Positions 4,827-9,207 of a stretch of 9,207 nucleotides of DNA are shown one piece after another. The DNA is taken from positions 3,619 to 12,825 of the forward strand of contig NZ_JAUNEC010000049.1 in the NCBI RefSeq assembly GCF_030525755.1, written 5' to 3'. Made by a program: the position numbers and the translations under genes. The notes under the pieces are model-generated. The model ran no database searches and had not been told where the DNA came from. It was given only the letters and a program-made list of their open reading frames with translations. Positions within the stretch are counted from its first letter, which is position 1. Each line of letters opens with the position of its first letter. Source of the stretch: Alysiella sp. Lineage in GTDB: Bacteria > Pseudomonadota > Gammaproteobacteria > Burkholderiales > Neisseriaceae.

Positions 4827-6491
4827 TCATTCCACTTTCACGCCATCAAAACGCATATTACCAAATGGGCTGATTTCAAAGCCTTGTACATTTTTCGCGG
4901 TAAACACGGTTACCACCGAATGCGCCATGGTTGTCCAAGGTAATTGTTCTTTGAAAATCACTTGGGCTTGTTTGTATTTGTCTTCGCGTTGGGCTTTGTC
5001 GGTCAGCACACGCGCGTCATTGACCAATTTGTCAAATTCGGCATGGCAGAAACGCGCATAATTGCTGCCTTTTGCTTTACAAGTCAATAAATTGCCCAAC
5101 CAGTTGTCGGGGTCGCCATTGTCGCCCGTCCAGCCCATTAAGAATGCGCCACCTTCGCCATTTTTCAGGCGTTTCAGGTATTCGCCCCATTCGTAGCTGA
5201 CAATTTTGGTTTTCAAGCCAATTTTCGCCCAGTCTGCCTGAATCATTTCCGACATCAATTTGGCATTGGGATTGTAGGGACGTTGTACAGGCATTGCCCA
5301 CAATTCAATTTCCGTGCCTTCTTTAATGCCAGCTTCGGCTAACAGGGATTTGGCTTTTTCCACATCATAAGGGGCATTTTTCAGGGTGTCGTTGTAGCTC
5401 CATTGGGTTGGTGGCATGGGGTTGGTGGCGGCTGTGCCTGCGCCTTGATACACGGCATTGATAATCGCATCGCGGTTAATCGCCATATCCAAAGCCTGAC
5501 GCACTTTCAAATCTTTGAATGGGGCTTTTTCCACATTGTAGCCCACATAGCCCAAGTTAAAGCCCGATTGTTCAATGATATTGATTTTACCTGCTTTTTT
5601 CGCGGCTTCCACTTCGGCGGTTTTGGGATAAGCGGAAACATGGCATTCGCCAGCCGCCACTTTTTGAGCGCGAACGGCTGAATCTTTGGTAATGGCAAAC
5701 ACCAAATTGTCGATATGCACATCGTTCACATTCCAATAATCGGCGTGTTTGGCATAGCGAATTTGCGAATCTTTATTGTAGGAAACGAATTTGAATGGAC
5801 CTGTGCCAATGGGCTGGGTATTGTAATCTGCCGCTTTGCCTGCTTTTTCCAATTTGTCGGCATATTCAGCCGAACCGATGTAGGCAAAAGGCATGGCAAT
5901 GTTTTGCAAAAATGGCGCGTCCACTTCTTTTAATGTGATTTTGACGGTGTAATCGTCCACTTTTTCCACATTGGCGATGTTGTCAGGCAGCCCCATGTCT
6001 ACCGCATAAGGAAATTCGGTTGGATAGGCTTTGTTGAATGCAAAATTGGGGTCGCTCAAACGTTTGAATGTGAACACCACATCATCGGCATTGAATTCAC
6101 GCGATGGGGTAAAACTTTCGTTGCTGTGGAATTTCACGCCTTTACGCAAATGGAAGGTGTAGGTTTTGTTGTCTTCGGAAATGTCCCATTTTTCGGCTAG
6201 GGCTGGCTGAATTTCGGTGCCATTGCGTGGGAATTGCACCAATCCATTGTAAATGGGGTATGCGCTGGCATCAAAAGACGTGCCGTCCGTCCATTGTGCA
6301 GGGTCAAAACCGCTTGGGCTGCCTTCGGAGCAGTAAACCAAGGTTTTGCTGCCTGAACTGCTGGCTGGTGCGGTTTTGGCGGTTTCGTCAGATGCTGGAG
6401 CAGCAGATTGAGTATTGTTGCCACCACCACAGGCTGCTAATAATAAACTGGTTGCCAAAGCAGATAAGGTGAACAATTTGGTGTGTTTCAT
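4827..6491 (-). CDS. dppA: Periplasmic dipeptide-binding lipoprotein DppA
   Basis: The product is a family 5 extracellular solute-binding protein that captures peptides for the DppBC channel. At 554 residues it is slightly longer than E. coli DppA (535). I chose ATG at 6491: it has GAGG about 8 nt upstream and begins a lipoprotein signal, MKHTKLFTLSALATSLLLAA, followed by Cys21, the predicted lipidated residue. A Ser/Ala/Thr-rich tether follows (about 25-52). The mature part starts with KTLVYCSEGSPSGFDPAQW, close to DppA, and continues with the family blocks LRKGVKFHSNESFTP, IGTGPFKFVSY and VRQALDMAINRDAI. Lipid anchoring is normal where the binding protein is retained at a membrane. Some DppA proteins also bind haem, and that cannot be judged here. 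The neighbours are dppB and dppC; no ATPase gene is adjacent. Confidence 0.93.
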   Translation of the reverse strand: MKHTKLFTLSALATSLLLAACGGGNNTQSAAPASDETAKTAPASSSGSKTLVYCSEGSPSGFDPAQWTDGTSFDASAYPIYNGLVQFPRNGTEIQPALAEKWDISEDNKTYTFHLRKGVKFHSNESFTPSREFNADDVVFTFKRLSDPNFAFNKAYPTEFPYAVDMGLPDNIANVEKVDDYTVKITLKEVDAPFLQNIAMPFAYIGSAEYADKLEKAGKAADYNTQPIGTGPFKFVSYNKDSQIRYAKHADYWNVNDVHIDNLVFAITKDSAVRAQKVAAGECHVSAYPKTAEVEAAKKAGKINIIEQSGFNLGYVGYNVEKAPFKDLKVRQALDMAINRDAIINAVYQGAGTAATNPMPPTQWSYNDTLKNAPYDVEKAKSLLAEAGIKEGTEIELWAMPVQRPYNPNAKLMSEMIQADWAKIGLKTKIVSYEWGEYLKRLKNGEGGAFLMGWTGDNGDPDNWLGNLLTCKAKGSNYARFCHAEFDKLVNDARVLTDKAQREDKYKQAQVIFKEQLPWTTMAHSVVTVFTAKNVQGFEISPFGNMRFDGVKVE

Positions 6492-6530
6492 GAATGTCCT
6501 CGCTTGATGTTTGTGGTTGTGAAAAACCAA

Positions 6531-6559
6531 AATATAACGGTAAATACTTTGTAAGTAAA
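6531..6559 (-). promoter_or_regulatory. Candidate sigma-70 promoter of dppA
   Basis: On the minus strand TTTACT (6559-6554) and TATATT (6536-6531) are separated by 17 nt. The predicted start of transcription lies about 30-35 nt before the dppA ATG. The -35 matches TTGACA in 4 of 6 bases and the -10 matches TATAAT in 5 of 6. Confidence 0.5.
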
Positions 6560-6704
6560 GTGTTAAACTGTGGTTATTCATGTTAATTTATCATAAATCA
6601 GTACGTTAAATGCACTGAATGACGATTATGGTTGTTTTTAAAGAAGCATCATGCAATGTTGACAACCCGTTTATGTATGTTTTTTTCAAATTAACATAAA
6701 CAAG

Positions 6705-6774
6705 ACAACAATACCCTCTGTTGTACACCTAACGCTGTACCATTTGTATTTGAAACAACGAGACCATTCGTTGT
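6705..6774. promoter_or_regulatory. Two operator-like dyads upstream of dppA
   Basis: ACAAC-N10-GTTGT occurs at 6705-6724 and again at 6755-6774, exactly 50 bp apart. The second can be extended to 7-bp arms (AACAACG/CGTTGTT). They lie in the 378-bp gene-free spacer between the MscS-family stop (6870) and the dppA start (6491), 215-285 bp upstream of dppA. The regulator, if any, is unknown. ATGTTAATTT also occurs three times in this spacer (6580-6589 and 6785-6794 on +, 6697-6688 on minus). Confidence 0.3.
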
Positions 6775-6815
6775 TATTTTGTTCATGTTAATTTTAGGGG
6801 CTATTGCCAATCAAG

Positions 6816-6847
6816 AGGCTGCCTGAAAATAAACTTTCAGGCAGCCT
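6816..6847 (-). terminator. Perfect inverted uptake-sequence pair after the MscS-family gene
   Basis: Two exact 12-mers in opposite orientation (6816-6827 on +, 6847-6836 on minus) form a 13-bp stem around a 6-nt loop. The hairpin lies 22 bp past the stop of the channel gene. This is the classic Neisseriaceae arrangement of an uptake-sequence pair serving as terminator. The T-run on the minus strand is weak. Confidence 0.65.
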
Positions 6848-6869
6848 TGAAATGGGGCGTTTGGTTAAA

Positions 6870-7736
6870 TCATTTTGCTTCAAGATGTGGGTTAAGTAAA
6901 CGGTATTGCACTCTTATGAATTCGTCCAATACGGCTTGCTGGATTTCTAAACGTTGCGCCACAGGCGAGGCAAAACGCACCACTAAACGATAAACTTTAT
7001 CATCATGTGGCACGCGACTGATGCGTGGTTGTGCAGCTGGCGTGATGAATAATCTTTGTGCTTGTACTTCTTCTAAATAGTGGGCAATTTCAGCAGAATG
7101 CGAATGACATTTTTCGGATAAAACCGCCCACAATTCGGGTACAATCGCATCGGAATCCAAATGAATGGGAACAGGAATATCAAAGCTGTGTACTACATAA
7201 TTCCCCAATACATTGTCGCGCTCCACCGCATGACTTAATAACAAACTATTAGGAAAAGAAACGGTTTTACCTGATAATTGTCCCACCCATGCATTAGGTC
7301 CAATTTGCATCATCAGAGTATTGAATAAGTTGATGTCTACCACTCTACCACGCATATGATTGATTTCAATATAATCGCCAACTGAATATTGTTTGGTAAC
7401 GATGCGCAATAGGCTGCCTGAAAGACACATTATCAATTCTTTGGTTGCCACTACCGTTGCTGCTGCTAATGCCACCATAGACAGAGCAAAAGTTTGAATT
7501 TGACTTGCCCATACTGTAAGCAAACCGAATAAACATACTGCCAACGCAGTATTGCGACTGGCAACCAATAAACGGCGTTTCTCATCAATAGATTGCTCAG
7601 GGTGATGGCGAAAATACACACGCAATAATATGGAACGCAAAATGACAACCAGTGGCACAAGTAATAGAGACAATACCCATTCTTGTGAAATGGGGCTATT
7701 TTTGAGTATGTTTAACCCGTTTTGCAACACTTCCAT
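6870..7736 (-). CDS. MscS-family mechanosensitive channel protein
   Basis: The 288-residue product is an inner-membrane channel of the MscS type, expected to open under membrane tension and release solutes during hypo-osmotic shock. The length and three-helix layout match small MscS proteins: helices at about 20-38, 63-83 and 84-113, the last being the pore-lining one. The beta domain follows, with YSVGDYIEINHMRGRVVDIN at about 117-136 and GKTVSFPNSLL somewhat later. The pore helix lacks the Gly/Ala heptads of E. coli MscS (it reads ALAAATVVATKELIMCLSGS), and about ten residues (near GPNAWVGQL) appear added before the SFPN strand. It is therefore a divergent member whose gating should not be assumed. 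I chose ATG at 7736, which has AGGA well placed; a GTG at 7763 is less likely. The coding strand contains an exact uptake sequence. Confidence 0.82.
   Translation of the reverse strand: MEVLQNGLNILKNSPISQEWVLSLLLVPLVVILRSILLRVYFRHHPEQSIDEKRRLLVASRNTALAVCLFGLLTVWASQIQTFALSMVALAAATVVATKELIMCLSGSLLRIVTKQYSVGDYIEINHMRGRVVDINLFNTLMMQIGPNAWVGQLSGKTVSFPNSLLLSHAVERDNVLGNYVVHSFDIPVPIHLDSDAIVPELWAVLSEKCHSHSAEIAHYLEEVQAQRLFITPAAQPRISRVPHDDKVYRLVVRFASPVAQRLEIQQAVLDEFIRVQYRLLNPHLEAK
7411..7422 (+). repeat. Exact DNA uptake sequence inside the MscS-family gene
   Basis: AGGCTGCCTGAA, exact 12 of 12, antisense to the gene. On the coding strand it reads as Ser-Gly-Ser-Leu in the predicted pore-lining helix, where other MscS proteins have a GSL-containing segment. 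Confidence 0.9.
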
Positions 7737-7838
7737 ATGATTTTCCTGTCTAAATTCAAACACAATATTGATTGAATGAAATGAAGTTGTGTTGAATACT
7801 TCGTTAATGTTTTCAAAACTTGTTTTTCTTGAATAGAC

Positions 7839-7850
7839 AAGCTGCCTGAA
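7839..7850 (+). repeat. Near-exact uptake sequence upstream of the MscS-family gene
   Basis: AAGCTGCCTGAA matches the 12-mer in 11 of 12 bases. It lies just left of the 178-bp element. No inverted partner lies nearby. Confidence 0.7.
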
Positions 7851-7862
7851 AAAACTTGATTT

Positions 7863-8040
7863 TATGGTCGTAGAAGTAAAAAACAGTACAAGGCGATAAC
7901 GTCCGCCGTAAGTAGTACATTAGTGTGTTGGCAACGCCGTACTGCTTTTTCACTTCTGCGAGCGTTACCAAAACACTAAATTGTGTCTCGTACACAGTGT
8001 GCATTGTCGTCTTGTCCTAATTTGTATTTTAACGACCACA
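7863..8040. mobile_element. MITE-like 178-bp element with terminal inverted repeats
   Basis: The left end (TATGGTCGTAGAAGTAAAAA onward) matches the reverse complement of the right end (TGTGGTCGTTAAAATACAAA onward) over about 36 bp, with conserved GGTCGT and ACAAG.CGA.AA. Inside, 7935-7961 is a near-perfect inverted copy of 7868-7895, and 7922-7937 pairs with 7962-7977 in 14 of 16 positions, so two alternative folds compete. No credible protein is encoded and no clear target duplication is seen. It fills most of the 336-bp spacer between the divergent MscS-family gene and dtd, ending 32 bp before dtd. The layout recalls the short Neisseria repeats with TATAGTGG ends, but the sequence differs. 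Confidence 0.68.
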
Positions 8041-8072
8041 TCTTCAATACATAAATGAATGGAGCGAATGCT

Positions 8073-8507
8073 ATGATTGCTTTGATACAACGTGTTACCC
8101 ATGCCGAAGTGAAAGTAAACAATCAAATTGTAGGCAAAATCGGTACAGGCTTATTGGTATTATTGGGCATTGAACAAAACGATAATGTCCATCAAGCAGA
8201 TAAATTATTGAATAAAATATTGTCTTACCGAATTTTTTCAGATGAAAATGGCAAAATGAACTTGAATGTCCAACAGACTAATGGTGCATTATTGTTGGTA
8301 TCTCAATTCACTTTGGCAGCCGACACACACAAAGGTTCGCGCCCCAGTTTTTCTCATGCTGCTACACCCAAACACGCCGAAACTTTATACCATTATTTTT
8401 ATCAACAATCTGCACAAAAAATTCAAACCGCCACAGGTTGTTTCGGGACAAATATACAAGTTTCTCTGTGTAATGATGGACCTGTTACGTTTTGGTTACA
8501 AGTCTAA
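8073..8507 (+). CDS. dtd: D-aminoacyl-tRNA deacylase
   Basis: Dtd hydrolyses D-amino acids (and glycine wrongly attached to tRNA-Ala) from tRNA, a chirality proofreading step in the cytoplasm. At 144 residues it matches the family (about 145). Both active-site signatures are present: SQFTLAADTHKGSRPSF at about 77-93 and the Gly-cis-Pro motif NDGPVT at 134-139. The N-terminus MIALIQRVTHAEV is typical. ATG at 8073 is preferred because GGAG (8061-8064) lies 8 nt upstream; an in-frame ATG at 8055 would add six residues not seen in the family. It lies just right of the inverted-repeat element, which may supply or separate its promoter. ruvC follows after 82 bp. Confidence 0.95.
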   Translation: MIALIQRVTHAEVKVNNQIVGKIGTGLLVLLGIEQNDNVHQADKLLNKILSYRIFSDENGKMNLNVQQTNGALLLVSQFTLAADTHKGSRPSFSHAATPKHAETLYHYFYQQSAQKIQTATGCFGTNIQVSLCNDGPVTFWLQV

Positions 8508-8522
8508 TATCATTAACATAAA

Positions 8523-8534
8523 AGGCTGCCTGAA
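8523..8534 (+). repeat. Exact DNA uptake sequence between dtd and ruvC
   Basis: AGGCTGCCTGAA, exact 12 of 12. Its last bases overlap the candidate ruvC -35 box. Confidence 0.9.
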
Positions 8535-8558
8535 AATCAACATAAACGGTGTTAAAAT
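8530..8558 (+). promoter_or_regulatory. Candidate ruvC promoter overlapping an uptake sequence
   Basis: CTGAAA (8530-8535) and TAAAAT (8553-8558) are separated by 17 nt, giving a start of transcription about 25 nt before the ruvC ATG. The -35 matches TTGACA in 4 of 6 bases and is formed largely by the end of the uptake sequence. Confidence 0.4.
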
Positions 8559-8589
8559 ACCTACCCTTATCTTTCACAGGCAGCACATT

Positions 8590-9123
8590 ATGACACGCCC
8601 CATTCGCATATTGGGCATTGACCCTGGCAGTCGCAGCACAGGTTTTGGTATCATTGATGTAGTGGGTTATGAGCAGCATTATGTTGCCAGTGGTTGCATT
8701 AAAACCATTCCAAATGATGAATTAGCAGGAAGAATTAGCATTATTGTGCGCCATATCAGCGAGCTAATTGAAACTTATCACCCAAATCAAGCTGCAATTG
8801 AGAAAGTTTTTGTTAATGTGAACCCAGCTGCTACACTGATGCTTGGTCAAGCTAGAGGAGCAGCAGTTGCCGCTCTGGTTATGCGTGATTTACCTGTATA
8901 TGAATACACGGCTTTACAAGTCAAACAAGCAGTAGTTGGGCAAGGAAAAGCTGCTAAAGAACAGGTACAGCATATGGTTATGCATATGCTGCACTTATCA
9001 GGCACACCACAAAGTGACGCAGCAGATGGCTTGGCAGTTGCTTTAACTCATGCTTTACGCTCATCAGGTTTAAACAAACAATTGGGAGGGTTAGCACTTA
9101 AAAAGGGGCGTTTACAAATTTAA
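8590..9123 (+). CDS. ruvC: Holliday-junction resolvase RuvC
   Basis: RuvC is the dimeric endonuclease that cuts Holliday junctions with RuvAB at the end of recombinational repair. The 177-residue length matches the family (E. coli 173). The four acidic catalytic residues are in place: D11 in GIDPGSRSTGFG, E71 in AAIEKVFVNVNP, and D143 and D146 in SDAADGLAVALTH. GQARGAA (about 86-92) and YTALQVKQAVVGQGKAAKEQ (about 106-125) are also typical. ATG at 8590 is used; the frame is open further left, but that part overlaps dtd and does not resemble RuvC. The ribosome site is weak, with AGG about 10 nt upstream. ruvA and ruvB are not in the window. Confidence 0.96.
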   Translation: MTRPIRILGIDPGSRSTGFGIIDVVGYEQHYVASGCIKTIPNDELAGRISIIVRHISELIETYHPNQAAIEKVFVNVNPAATLMLGQARGAAVAALVMRDLPVYEYTALQVKQAVVGQGKAAKEQVQHMVMHMLHLSGTPQSDAADGLAVALTHALRSSGLNKQLGGLALKKGRLQI

Positions 9124-9140
9124 AGTTTCCTTTCTTTTGT

Positions 9141-9168
9141 TTGAATATACATTTTTTCTGTTTACAAT
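9141..9168 (+). promoter_or_regulatory. Candidate promoter for a gene beyond the right edge
   Basis: TTGAAT (9141-9146) and TACAAT (9163-9168) are 16 nt apart, just after the ruvC stop. No start codon with a long frame is visible in the remaining 39 bases. No terminator hairpin is seen between ruvC and this site. Confidence 0.3.
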
Positions 9169-9207
9169 CCACTACCCAAACAAGTGCCGACAAAGAAGCT
9201 GTTACTT

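Noticed and set aside
6659..6664. Perfect TTGACA on +, possible promoter of a small RNA
   Set aside because: No -10-like hexamer lies 15-19 bp downstream; the region there is a T-run.
8004..8030. Possible outward promoter at the right end of the 178-bp element (TTGTCG, TATTTT)
   Set aside because: The spacer is only 15 nt and both boxes are weak, so I could not support it as a dtd promoter.
8266..8589. N-terminal extension of RuvC overlapping dtd
   Set aside because: The added residues are the shifted frame of dtd, and RuvC starts just before ILGIDPG.
1..9207. CRISPR array, insertion-sequence transposase, prophage, toxin-antitoxin pair, tRNA or rRNA
   Set aside because: No regularly spaced direct repeats, no transposase or phage protein in any frame, no toxin-like small gene pair, and no tRNA or rRNA sequence recognised.

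Overview
The window looks like chromosomal DNA of a naturally competent Neisseriaceae bacterium. The strongest clue is ten exact copies of the 12-mer AGGCTGCCTGAA, plus many one- or two-mismatch copies. From memory this is the Simonsiella-type ('simDUS') dialect of the Neisseriaceae DNA uptake sequence, so Simonsiella, Alysiella or a close Kingella relative is my best guess. The species cannot be fixed from this window alone. The proteins are ordinary beta-proteobacterial types, and no phage, insertion-sequence, CRISPR, tRNA or rRNA gene is seen.

Layout. On the + strand at the left edge is the tail of an unidentified frame whose stop overlaps the start of prfH (74-685), an alternative release factor linked to rescue of damaged ribosomes. 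Next comes a lone eda (977-1606), the KDPG aldolase of the Entner-Doudoroff pathway. A spacer of 324 bp holds three palindromes, one with perfect 25-bp arms. Then four minus-strand genes follow, read from right to left: dppA (6491-4827), dppB (4682-3669), dppC (3513-2602) and grpE (2473-1931). They encode a peptide-binding lipoprotein, two permeases and the DnaK nucleotide-exchange factor. A minus-strand MscS-family channel gene lies at 7736-6870. The right end carries dtd (8073-8507), encoding D-aminoacyl-tRNA deacylase, and ruvC (8590-9123), encoding the Holliday-junction resolvase, both on +.

How the genes relate. dppA, dppB and dppC should supply the binding protein and membrane channel of one peptide importer, but no ATPase gene lies beside them. 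A strong intrinsic terminator between dppA and dppB suggests the binding protein is made in excess of the permease. grpE has a possible heat-shock promoter right after the dppC end hairpin. Most other neighbours look functionally unrelated. Nearly every intergenic gap contains uptake sequences, often as inverted pairs that double as hairpins.

Accessory points. The clearest mobile-like sequence is a 178-bp element with imperfect terminal inverted repeats (7863-8040) between the MscS gene and dtd, with a one-ended relative at 736-782. The most system-like gene is prfH. In other bacteria its partner is an RtcB-type RNA ligase, and that gene, if present, would lie just left of this window.
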